A stretch of 5,217 nucleotides of DNA from Flammeovirgaceae bacterium (GTDB lineage Bacteria; Bacteroidota; Bacteroidia; Cytophagales; Cyclobacteriaceae): contig QIEB01000225.1 of assembly GCA_003229495.1 (NCBI GenBank), forward strand, positions 1 to 5,217, in the 5' to 3' direction. A program made the translations under genes and the position numbers. Position 1 is the first letter of the stretch. Every line of letters starts with the position of its first letter. The notes under the pieces were generated by a model. It searched no databases, had not been told where the DNA came from, and saw only the letters and a list, made by a program, of their open reading frames with translations. Below are positions 1-5,217 of this stretch, one piece after another.

Positions 1-276
1 TCCAAATTCCGGTTGGTCTGGGGTCTGGTGCTGTTGACTGGAATGGTGTTTGCGAGTTTTGGTTTTAAGCCTACCGCGGTAATCATGTTTGCCCAATTTG
101 CCAATGGATTACTTTTGCCGCTATTAGCGATTTTCTTACTTTGGATAATGAACGATGTTGAAATTATGGGTTCCTATGTGAACAACCGACTGACCAATAC
201 TCTTGGGTGGTTAATAATCATCATTACCATCATTCTTGGTGGGAAAAGCATATTGACAGTATTTGGTTACTTTTAG
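1..276 (+). CDS. Nramp-like membrane transporter, C-terminal part (5' truncated by window edge)
   Basis: The frame is open from base 1 to tandem TAG TAG stops (274-279), giving the last 91 residues of an integral membrane protein. Three hydrophobic segments are visible at about residues 5-22, 31-50 and 67-90. The middle one carries AQFANGLLLPL (31-41) followed by a short loop with IMND and MGSYVN, the pattern of the penultimate helices of Nramp (NRAMP/SLC11) transporters. The family usually imports Mn2+ or Fe2+ with protons across the inner membrane. The metal-ligand motifs of helices 1 and 6 (DPGN and MPH types) lie outside the window, so metal transport cannot be confirmed. The gene ends 4 nt before pxpA and is probably cotranscribed with it. 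From memory, B. subtilis has the same pairing of an Nramp-like gene (ycsG) with the pxpA homologue ycsF, so this branch may serve 5-oxoproline metabolism rather than metal uptake. That function is inference. Confidence 0.82.
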   Translation, partial: SKFRLVWGLVLLTGMVFASFGFKPTAVIMFAQFANGLLLPLLAIFLLWIMNDVEIMGSYVNNRLTNTLGWLIIIITIILGGKSILTVFGYF

Positions 277-280
277 TAGT

Positions 281-1039
281 ATGATAACCATAGATATTAA
301 CTGCGATATGGGCGAAAGCTTCGGTAATTACAAAATTGGTAATGACCTGGATATTTTCCCATACATTACTTCCAGTAACATCGCCTGTGGTTTTCATGGG
401 GGTGACCCATTGCATATGGAGCGGACTATAATGGAGTCGTTACTTCATCATGTACAAGTAGGTGCGCACCCGGGATTTCCTGACCTGGCAGGATTCGGAA
501 GACGAAAAATGGACCTTCCTGCAGCAGAGTTAAAGGCGGTAGTTAAATACCAGGTTGCCGCTATCAAAGGAGTGGCTGAAAGCCTGGGCACTTCGGTGGT
601 ATATGTAAAGCCGCATGGAGCGCTTTATAACCTGGCAGCAGATGACGAATCGATATCCCTAACACTTGTCAAGGCTGTCCGGGAAATGGATCCGGAATTA
701 ATGATGGTGGGTCTGGCTGGTAGTCTTTTTCAGGAAATTTGTACAACTGAGGGAATGCGGTTTGTGCCTGAGGCATTTGCCGATCGCAAATATGAGGCTA
801 ACGGACGCTTACGATCAAGGTCGCTTGAGCACGCCATATTGCAGGATGCCAATACAGCGGTTGCACAGGTGATGGAAATTGTTTTGAACAAGCAGGTTAT
901 AGCCCATGACGGCACCTTGGTCCCGATTATTGCCCAAACCATCTGTATTCATGGAGACAATCCTGCTGCAGTCAATATTCTTTTAGCCCTTGACACAGCA
1001 TTTGAACAACAGGGGATTATAAAAAAAGGGTTTAAGTAA
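281..1039 (+). CDS. pxpA: 5-oxoprolinase subunit A (LamB/YcsF family)
   Basis: This is subunit A of the cytoplasmic ATP-dependent 5-oxoprolinase PxpABC, which hydrolyses 5-oxo-L-proline to L-glutamate. The 252-residue product matches the LamB/YcsF family over its whole length (E. coli PxpA is about 244 residues). Visible motifs in order are the N-terminal IDINCDMGES, NIACGFHGGD (33-42), GAHPGFPDLAGFGRR (61-75), VKPHGALYN (109-117), EAFADRKYE (164-172) and ICIHGD (221-226), all hallmark segments of the family. The usual family form of the second is CGFHAGD. I chose ATG 281 because it puts the conserved MxxIDxNxDxGE at the N terminus. An in-frame TTG at 263 would add six residues overlapping the transporter gene and has no family support. 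No strong Shine-Dalgarno precedes 281, so translation may be coupled to the upstream gene. It sits 2 nt before pxpB. No frameshift or missing motif is seen. Confidence 0.96.
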   Translation: MITIDINCDMGESFGNYKIGNDLDIFPYITSSNIACGFHGGDPLHMERTIMESLLHHVQVGAHPGFPDLAGFGRRKMDLPAAELKAVVKYQVAAIKGVAESLGTSVVYVKPHGALYNLAADDESISLTLVKAVREMDPELMMVGLAGSLFQEICTTEGMRFVPEAFADRKYEANGRLRSRSLEHAILQDANTAVAQVMEIVLNKQVIAHDGTLVPIIAQTICIHGDNPAAVNILLALDTAFEQQGIIKKGFK

Positions 1040-1041
1040 CC

Positions 1042-1755
1042 ATGGAAATTGTACCCCTGGGAGACCGGTCCATTCTGCTAAATTTCAGGCAAACCATAGA
1101 TCCTGAGACCCATAAGGAGGTAATGATTATGTGCAGGAAGCTAACGGATGCTTCCATCCCGGCAATTTCGTTTATCATGCCAGCTTATTGCTCTATAACC
1201 CTGGGATATGACCCAAAGCAAAGCCCTTACCAGAAATTAATAACCAAGATAAAGGCCATTGGGAGCCAAAAGAACATCTCTACTTATAAGGCCCATAGAT
1301 CCCTGACAATACCGGTCTGCTATGAGGATCCCTACGCACTGGATCTATTGGAAATTTCCCGTCAAAGAGGGGTAAACCCCGGGGATATTGTAGAAGAACA
1401 TGCCGGTCATATTTACATGGTTTACATGCTTGGATTCTTACCTGGGTTTCCCTATATGGGAATCCTTCCTGAGGCCATACAGTTTCCCAGAAGATCAACT
1501 CCACGAATCAGAGTTCCCGAACGATCCGTCGGCATTGCCGGGTCTCAAACGGGGATCTATCCCTATGAATCTCCCGGAGGCTGGCAAATCATAGGAAATA
1601 CTCCCCTACCGATGTTAATCAGCCGCCAAACTTCCTCATTCTTTTTTAAAGCCGGCGATGAAGTAACATTTCAATCCATCACCAAATCTGAATACCAAAA
1701 AATTGAGGAGGAGATTGAGAATGATGTGTTTAATTGGGATTCAGTGTATGATTAG
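1042..1755 (+). CDS. pxpB: 5-oxoprolinase subunit B (KipI/AHS1 family)
   Basis: This is subunit B of the 5-oxoprolinase complex; together with PxpC it makes the part of the enzyme thought to activate 5-oxoproline with ATP. The 237-residue product has the expected length for the KipI/AHS1 (allophanate hydrolase subunit 1-like) family. Visible features are an N-terminal PLGDRSILLNF start, IPVCYE (90-95), an H-x4-YMVYMLGFLPGFPYMG stretch (123-140), PRRSTPR (149-155) and GIAGSQTGIYPYESPGGWQIIG (164-185). One oddity is VPERSVGIAG at 158-167, where E. coli YbgJ and B. subtilis KipI have VPAGSVGI; Glu160-Arg161 replace Ala-Gly. ATG 1042 is 2 nt after the pxpA stop and is preceded by a purine-rich run ending in GGG at 1030, an acceptable ribosome-binding site. 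The end overlaps pxpC by 8 nt. In Bacillus the KipI homologue was first described as an inhibitor of the sporulation kinase KinA; the cluster here favours the metabolic role. Confidence 0.95.
   Translation: MEIVPLGDRSILLNFRQTIDPETHKEVMIMCRKLTDASIPAISFIMPAYCSITLGYDPKQSPYQKLITKIKAIGSQKNISTYKAHRSLTIPVCYEDPYALDLLEISRQRGVNPGDIVEEHAGHIYMVYMLGFLPGFPYMGILPEAIQFPRRSTPRIRVPERSVGIAGSQTGIYPYESPGGWQIIGNTPLPMLISRQTSSFFFKAGDEVTFQSITKSEYQKIEEEIENDVFNWDSVYD
1705..1713 (+). promoter_or_regulatory. Strong Shine-Dalgarno-like sequence inside the end of pxpB
   Basis: GAGGAGGAG contains a perfect AGGAGG (1706-1711), with 9 nt between it and the tandem ATG ATG at 1721-1726, which are in the pxpC frame. This would support a pxpC start at 1721 with nine extra residues. 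The same bases also encode Glu-Glu-Glu of PxpB, and Bacteroidota rely little on Shine-Dalgarno pairing, so the match may be accidental. Family alignment favours ATG 1748 for pxpC. Confidence 0.35.
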
Positions 1756-2653
1756 GCGTCTCGAGCTCAAATTTTCAAAGACTGGTATGCAAACCACCAT
1801 CCAGGATCAGGGTCGGGAGTCATATAAGTCCTTTGGTGTTCCTCAAGCGGGACCTATGGATACTGCTTCGGCAAGAATAGCCAACTGGCTGGTTGGTAAC
1901 CCGGACTCAAGTCCCGTTTTGGAAGTGACCCTTATCGGGCCTGTTATCAGGTTACAGGGCGAAGGACAAATTGCCCTGACCGGAGCATCTTTTGAAGTAT
2001 TTCTGGACAATCAGCCGCTCCCGTTCAATACCACCATCGATATTAAAGGAAAGCACCAACTAAACATTGGACAAGCCCAAAAAGGTTGTCGATGTTATAT
2101 GGCCATTGCGGGTAGCTGGAAACTGAAACCCTGGCTTAACAGCTACAGCACCTCCCCTCAAAACAGCAGAAAGCTCACTCCGGATAGTTTGATTGAAAAA
2201 GAAAGTACCATTACCGTACTATGCGATAAACCGGCTGCATCACGATCTGTGGTACGATCGGGGATTGGGGAACGTTCATTGGAGCAAATTCGGGTATTGG
2301 GCGGACCGGAATATCATCAGTTCAGTACTCCATCTATCAAGAGTTTTTTAAGAAGTACATTTTCTATCACTACTGAGAGCAACCGGATGGGTTTTCGGTT
2401 AGGTCCGCAATTAAGCGGCTATGACAGCCCGGCTGAAGTAATTTCTTCGGGAGTAGTACCCGGCACCATCCAGGTAACACATTCCGGGCAGCTGATCATA
2501 TTGATGGCCGATGCCCAAACCAGCGGCGGGTATCCGCGTATTGCTAATGTGATCAGTGCAGATCTAGATAAGCTGGCGCAACTGCAACCAGGAGGGCAGG
2601 TACGGTTTCGTTTGGTATCACTTGCAGATGCCCATGAAGCGCTTAGAATATGA
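1748..2653 (+). CDS. pxpC: 5-oxoprolinase subunit C (AHS2/KipA family)
   Basis: This is subunit C of the ATP-dependent 5-oxoprolinase, which works with PxpB (KipI type) and PxpA. Databases often label the family 'biotin-dependent carboxyltransferase' by homology to urea carboxylase/allophanate hydrolase subunits, but next to pxpAB the 5-oxoprolinase role is better supported. The 301-residue product shows TTIQDQGR (16-23), GVPQAGPMDTASARIANWLVGN (30-51), SNRMGFRLGP (211-220) and the C-terminal signature running from VPGTIQV (237-243) through ILMADAQTSGGYPRIANV (251-268) to LAQLQPG (276-282). The segment around AGSWKLKPWLNSYSTS (121-136) is degenerate compared with the AGG...LGSRST...GG..GR form of E. 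coli-type proteins; as I recall it, Bacteroidota members also vary here. ATG 1748 overlaps the pxpB stop (ATGATTAG, 8 nt) and places the N terminus as in relatives. ATG 1721 or 1724 are alternatives backed by a strong AGGAGG. It is the last gene of the operon. Confidence 0.95.
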   Translation: MIRRLELKFSKTGMQTTIQDQGRESYKSFGVPQAGPMDTASARIANWLVGNPDSSPVLEVTLIGPVIRLQGEGQIALTGASFEVFLDNQPLPFNTTIDIKGKHQLNIGQAQKGCRCYMAIAGSWKLKPWLNSYSTSPQNSRKLTPDSLIEKESTITVLCDKPAASRSVVRSGIGERSLEQIRVLGGPEYHQFSTPSIKSFLRSTFSITTESNRMGFRLGPQLSGYDSPAEVISSGVVPGTIQVTHSGQLIILMADAQTSGGYPRIANVISADLDKLAQLQPGGQVRFRLVSLADAHEALRI

Positions 2654-2674
2654 AGCTTCGAATTCATTTTCAAG

Positions 2675-2704
2675 TTGATAATTCCCTCTAAAATATTAGA
2701 TTTA
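2675..2704 (+). promoter_or_regulatory. Candidate Bacteroidota-type promoter upstream of the quinone oxidoreductase gene
   Basis: TTG at 2675-2677 is followed after 19 nt by TAGATTTA (2697-2704), a 7-of-8 match to the Bacteroidota -7 element TAnnTTTG with normal spacing to the -33 TTG. A transcript starting shortly after would carry a leader of roughly 55 nt before the ATG at 2767. The surrounding spacer is very AT-rich, so a chance match is quite possible. Confidence 0.33.
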
Positions 2705-2724
2705 CAATCTCCCATAATTTTAGA
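2687..2724 (+). repeat. Nested inverted repeat in the pxpC-qor spacer
   Basis: TCTAAAAT (2687-2694) pairs perfectly with ATTTTAGA (2717-2724). Between them AGATT (2698-2702) and AATCT (2706-2710) form a second 5-bp stem with a 3-nt loop. The combined hairpin is AU-rich and lacks a U-run, so it would be a weak terminator. It lies 34 nt past the pxpC stop and overlaps the -7 element of the candidate promoter. It could mark the operon end or be an operator-like palindrome; neither is shown. Confidence 0.3.
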
Positions 2725-2766
2725 ATCAAATTATTAATTCATAATTCCTCTTTCATCGTTGTCCAA

Positions 2767-3747
2767 ATGATCTCCAAAGCAAACTTAGTTCACCAGCCAG
2801 GCCCGCATACAAGTTTTTCTTTTGAAGATATTACTATTCCTGACCCAGGGCCAAATGAGGTTTTAGTAAAGCACCATGCCATAGGGGTCAACTTTATTGA
2901 CACCTACTTCCGGAGCGGACTTTACCCCTGGCCTGGGGAAATGCCCATTATTCCAGGAGCAGAGGCTAGCGGAGAAATCCTGGAAACCGGATCACAGGTA
3001 ACAGATCTAAATCCAGGAGACCGGGTGGTTTACACATTTTCAAGTGGGTCATACTGTCAGCATCGAATTATCAATGCCGACCGTGTGGTTAAACTTCCGG
3101 ATTCGGTATCAAATGAGACCGCCGCAGCCAGCATGCTAAAAGGGTTAACCGCACATTACCTGCTTCATGGGACCTTTAAAGTGCAAGCTGGGCACACCAT
3201 TCTGATCCATGCGGCCGCCGGAGGTGTGGGCCTGATAGCCGGGCAATGGGCTAATCAAATTGGCGCTACCGTAATAGGTACGGTAGGATCTAAGGAAAAA
3301 GCTGAATTAGCATTAAAAAACGGATATCACCAGGTAATCAACTACCGGGAAGAGAATTTTGTGGATCGCGTAAAGGAAATTACCAATGGGGCCGGTGTCG
3401 AAGTAGCATACGATTCGATTGGACAGGATACTTATCCACATTCTCTAAAATGTGTGAAACGGTTGGGTATGTGGGTGCCCTTTGGACAATCCTCAGGCCC
3501 GATCAAGAATTTTGAGCTTAAAGACCTGGTAGCTCATGGTTCCCTGTTTACAACCCGGCCAAGCTTGTTTGATTACATTCCTACCAAAGAGACGCTCCAG
3601 GCAGCCAGTAGTAGCTTGTTTGATATGTTGGAATCCGGGCATATTAATGTGACTATTAATCAAAAGTACCAATTGGAGGAAGCCAGTCTGGTACATGAGT
3701 TATTGGAAACCAGACAAACCAAAGGATCTACAATCTTAATACCGTGA
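2767..3747 (+). CDS. qor: Zinc-independent quinone oxidoreductase (NADPH:quinone reductase, MDR superfamily)
   Basis: This is a cytoplasmic medium-chain dehydrogenase/reductase of the zeta-crystallin/QOR branch, which uses NADPH to reduce quinones and related electrophiles. The 326-residue product is the same size as E. coli QorA and matches it in long stretches: AIGVNFIDTYFRSGLYP (38-54), a GroES-like domain with NPGDRVVYTF (82-91), SMLKGLTAHYLLHGT (122-136), the Rossmann nucleotide-binding HAAAGGVG (148-155), QVINYREENFVDRVKEIT (189-206), TRPSL (262-266) and the C-terminal TRQTKGSTILIP (315-326). The Cys/His zinc ligands of alcohol dehydrogenases are absent, as expected for this branch. ATG 2767 gives the normal N terminus. 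The gene has its own candidate promoter in the 113-nt spacer upstream and is followed after 19 nt by the broken MOSC gene, with which it may be cotranscribed. The physiological substrate cannot be read from sequence. Confidence 0.95.
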   Translation: MISKANLVHQPGPHTSFSFEDITIPDPGPNEVLVKHHAIGVNFIDTYFRSGLYPWPGEMPIIPGAEASGEILETGSQVTDLNPGDRVVYTFSSGSYCQHRIINADRVVKLPDSVSNETAAASMLKGLTAHYLLHGTFKVQAGHTILIHAAAGGVGLIAGQWANQIGATVIGTVGSKEKAELALKNGYHQVINYREENFVDRVKEITNGAGVEVAYDSIGQDTYPHSLKCVKRLGMWVPFGQSSGPIKNFELKDLVAHGSLFTTRPSLFDYIPTKETLQAASSSLFDMLESGHINVTINQKYQLEEASLVHELLETRQTKGSTILIP

Positions 3748-3766
3748 CACTTGAACCTTTCATAGA

Positions 3767-4327
3767 ATGCAACCAAAGAGTTTAGAGACACTTCAAAATG
3801 GATTTGACCACATCATGCAATCACCGTCTGATCAAGGCACTTTGCATCTAATTGTGGCAAGACCTCAGGAAGACCAACGTAAAGAGTTAGACTAGGGTAT
3901 TTTGAATGAAACGGAAGGTTTGATCGGTAACAATTGGGCATCCAGAGGAAGCTCGAAAACTGCCGATGGCAGCGCTCATCCCGAAATGCAAATCAACATC
4001 ATCAACTGCAGGGTAATTGATTTGATAACTCAGGACAAAGATGACTGGAAAATAGCCGGTGACCAGCTATTCGTTGATTTCAACCTAAATAAAGACAATG
4101 TGCCTCCCGGAACTAAGATCGCGGTTGGGGCTGCAGTTCTGGAAGTAACTTCTATGCCCCACACCGGTTGTAAAAAATTTGCAGCGCGCTTTGGTGTGGA
4201 TGCGGTGAAATTCATCAGTTCACCCAAGGGCAGACAATGGCAGCTTCGGGGAATCAATGCACAGGTGATAAAAACGGGCACCATCCAGGTTGGTGATCGT
4301 TTATCCAAAATATCTCCGAATCCATGA
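3767..4327 (+). pseudogene. MOSC-domain protein gene interrupted by an in-frame TAG at codon 43
   Basis: Reading from ATG 3767, 42 codons (start MQPKSLETLQNGFDHIMQSP, ending in KELD) resemble the N terminus of small MOSC-domain proteins. A TAG at 3893-3895 follows, and then the same frame runs on without change to TGA at 4325-4327. The downstream part has EGLIGNNWASRGS, HPEMQINIINCR, AGDQLFVDFNL, PPGTKIAVGAAVLEVT, PHTGCKKFAARFG (conserved Cys at about codon 135) and RGINAQVIKTGTIQVGD. These are the successive blocks of the MOSC beta-barrel, a fold related to the C-terminal domain of molybdenum cofactor sulfurases. The two halves join without gap where relatives have a Glu-like residue, so one base change explains the break. 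Total length, 186 codons including the TAG, is normal for the family. A gene finder would report only 3902-4327 from a TTG start, lacking the first strands. It could be a real recent pseudogene, a sequencing error, or a readthrough/reinitiation case. Confidence 0.72.
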
Positions 4328-4335
4328 AATCATGG
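4322..4335. repeat. Short inverted repeat between convergent stop codons
   Basis: CCATGA (4322-4327) and TCATGG (4330-4335) are perfect inverted copies separated by AA; as RNA this gives a 5-bp stem with a 4-nt loop. It covers the MOSC stop codon and lies in the short gap to the M16 stop at 4345. No U-run follows on either strand, so a terminator role is weak and the match could be chance. Confidence 0.2.
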
Positions 4336-4344
4336 GTGTTGAAT

Positions 4345-5217
4345 TTACATAATGGGTTCAAGCTCTTTAAATAGTTCCTTCGGGTTACCCTCTTTATCTA
4401 AAAGGTAAACTTCATCGTATCCGGCACTTTTCAGTTTGTCGAATTGAGTAGCAGCATCTCCAGCTACTACGTATATCATTTTCTCCGGAGTAATGTATTT
4501 CTTTGCCAGCTCTTTATGCTGTTCGAGTGTCATATTCCGAATTATATCCTCTTCATCTTTGATATATGTCACATCCAAATCATAATTACTCATGGTTCGG
4601 AGGATACTCATTTTTGACCAAAGCGATTCCATTGCCCGGGCATTAGATTTAATCATAGCGTTTTTAGTAAATTCAAGATCTTCTTCATTAATGCCTTCTC
4701 TATAGTTTTCCATTTCCTCATAAAATATTTTTACTGATTCGTAAGTAACATTCGTCCTTACACTTGAAGATGCTCGGAATGGCCCCCTCAACTTAGAACC
4801 AGAGAAATATGTTCTTGCTCCATATGTATATCCCTTTTCTTCCCTTAATATCAAGTTCACATTTGCGCTGAATGATCCACCAAGCATATAATTCATGACT
4901 TTTGCCGGGTAGAAATCCGGATCCTCTCTTGACATCGCCAGGTAGCCAATACTGATAACAGATTGCTTGGCATTTGGAATATCAACAAAATACAAGATCT
5001 TCTTATCTTGTTTATCGGGGAACTGGTAGGATGGAATTTCCACTTCATTTTGCTTCCAGTTTTTGCCCAAACCAGACAATGCTTTAAGCGCCTCATCCTT
5101 TGAAATATTACCAACAACATGAATTCGCGTAAGATTTGGCGTATAATAATTCTCATAAAAGTTCTTCAAATCATCGATGGCAATGGTTTCTATGGTTTCA
5201 GGAGTTCCTGAGGTAGG
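4345..5217 (-). CDS. M16 family (pitrilysin/insulinase-like) peptidase, C-terminal part (5' truncated by window edge)
   Basis: The minus-strand frame is open from the right edge (5217) to TAA at 4345-4347, giving 290 C-terminal residues. They begin with PTSGTPETIETIAIDDLKNFYENYYTPN and HVVGNIS (33-39), the standard end of an M16 N-terminal half. An M16 C-terminal domain follows, with NYMLGGSFSANVNLILREEKGYTYGARTYF at 109-138. Within it Arg125 and Tyr132 have the R-x6-Y spacing of the substrate-binding R/Y pair. VVAGDAATQFDKL near 250-262 and a DEVYLLDKEGNP tail close the protein. The HxxEH zinc motif would lie upstream and is not visible, so it could be the catalytic protein, a non-catalytic R/Y partner, or the second half of a two-unit protein. 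Bacteroidota M16 proteins often carry export signals, but the N terminus is missing here. TTG at 5169 is an internal Leu, not the start. The gene is clearly more AT-rich than the others in the window. Confidence 0.88.
   Translation of the reverse strand, partial: PTSGTPETIETIAIDDLKNFYENYYTPNLTRIHVVGNISKDEALKALSGLGKNWKQNEVEIPSYQFPDKQDKKILYFVDIPNAKQSVISIGYLAMSREDPDFYPAKVMNYMLGGSFSANVNLILREEKGYTYGARTYFSGSKLRGPFRASSSVRTNVTYESVKIFYEEMENYREGINEEDLEFTKNAMIKSNARAMESLWSKMSILRTMSNYDLDVTYIKDEEDIIRNMTLEQHKELAKKYITPEKMIYVVAGDAATQFDKLKSAGYDEVYLLDKEGNPKELFKELEPIM

Noticed and set aside
263..280. TTG start for pxpA giving six extra residues
   Set aside because: It overlaps the transporter gene, and the conserved N terminus MITIDINCDMGE begins exactly at ATG 281.
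230..415. Antisense open frame over the transporter-pxpA junction; similar antisense frames at 730-942, 1280-1504, 2419-2715, 3493-3696 and 4030-4308
   Set aside because: They lie opposite clearly conserved genes, show no domain pattern, and are explained as shadows of the coding strand.
1748..2653. Biotin-dependent carboxyltransferase or urea amidolyase function for pxpC
   Set aside because: There is no biotin carboxylase, biotin carrier or amidase gene nearby; the pxpA-B-C arrangement fits 5-oxoprolinase.
2652..2665. Overlapping palindromes GAAGCTTC and GAATTC just after pxpC
   Set aside because: They do not form one extended stem, have no U-run after them, and look like chance six-base palindromes.
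2650..2691. 13-codon ORF starting on the pxpC stop (ATGA overlap)
   Set aside because: It is very short, has no recognisable content, and sits in an AT-rich spacer.
2767..3747. Zinc-dependent alcohol dehydrogenase
   Set aside because: The Cys/His zinc ligands and structural zinc Cys cluster are absent, and the sequence follows QorA throughout.
3893..3895. TAG recoding (pyrrolysine or suppressor) in the MOSC gene
   Set aside because: TAG ends the transporter gene and pxpB in the same window, so it is a normal stop here, and MOSC relatives have no special residue at that site.
1..5217. Mobile element, CRISPR array, tRNA, riboswitch or defence system
   Set aside because: No transposase, direct-repeat array, cloverleaf or defence-type domain is visible; the genes are metabolic or housekeeping in character.

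Overview
The window looks like ordinary chromosomal DNA from a Bacteroidota bacterium, plausibly of the Cytophagales or a related marine/soil lineage. This is an inference from the flavour of the proteins, the generally weak Shine-Dalgarno sequences, and one spacer that holds a TTG-N19-TAnnTTT promoter-like pair typical of that phylum. No RNA gene, insertion sequence, CRISPR array, attachment site or phage gene is visible.

Left part (1-2653, + strand): a tight cluster of four genes. It begins with the C-terminal end of an Nramp-like membrane transporter and continues with pxpA, pxpB and pxpC, the three subunits of the ATP-dependent prokaryotic 5-oxoprolinase. The spacings (4 nt, 2 nt, then an 8-nt overlap) indicate one transcript. 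The enzyme opens 5-oxo-L-proline (pyroglutamate), a spontaneous damage product of glutamine and glutamate, to L-glutamate. The transporter in front may feed this pathway or serve it in some other way.

Middle part (2654-4327, + strand): an AT-rich 113-nt spacer with a candidate promoter and a nested inverted repeat, then a zinc-independent quinone oxidoreductase very close to E. coli QorA. A MOSC-domain protein gene follows 19 nt later. The MOSC gene is complete from ATG (3767) to stop (4327) except for one in-frame TAG at codon 43, so as written it is a broken gene. This is the most notable observation in the window.

Right part (4345-5217, - strand): the C-terminal 290 residues of an M16 (pitrilysin/insulinase-like) peptidase family protein. 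It converges on the MOSC gene with only 17 nt between the stop codons, and its start lies beyond the right edge. It is visibly more AT-rich than the rest of the window.

I found no evidence for an undescribed multi-gene system. The points worth checking are the nonsense codon, the transporter-5-oxoprolinase linkage, the pxpC start, a substituted motif in PxpB, and the spacer structure.
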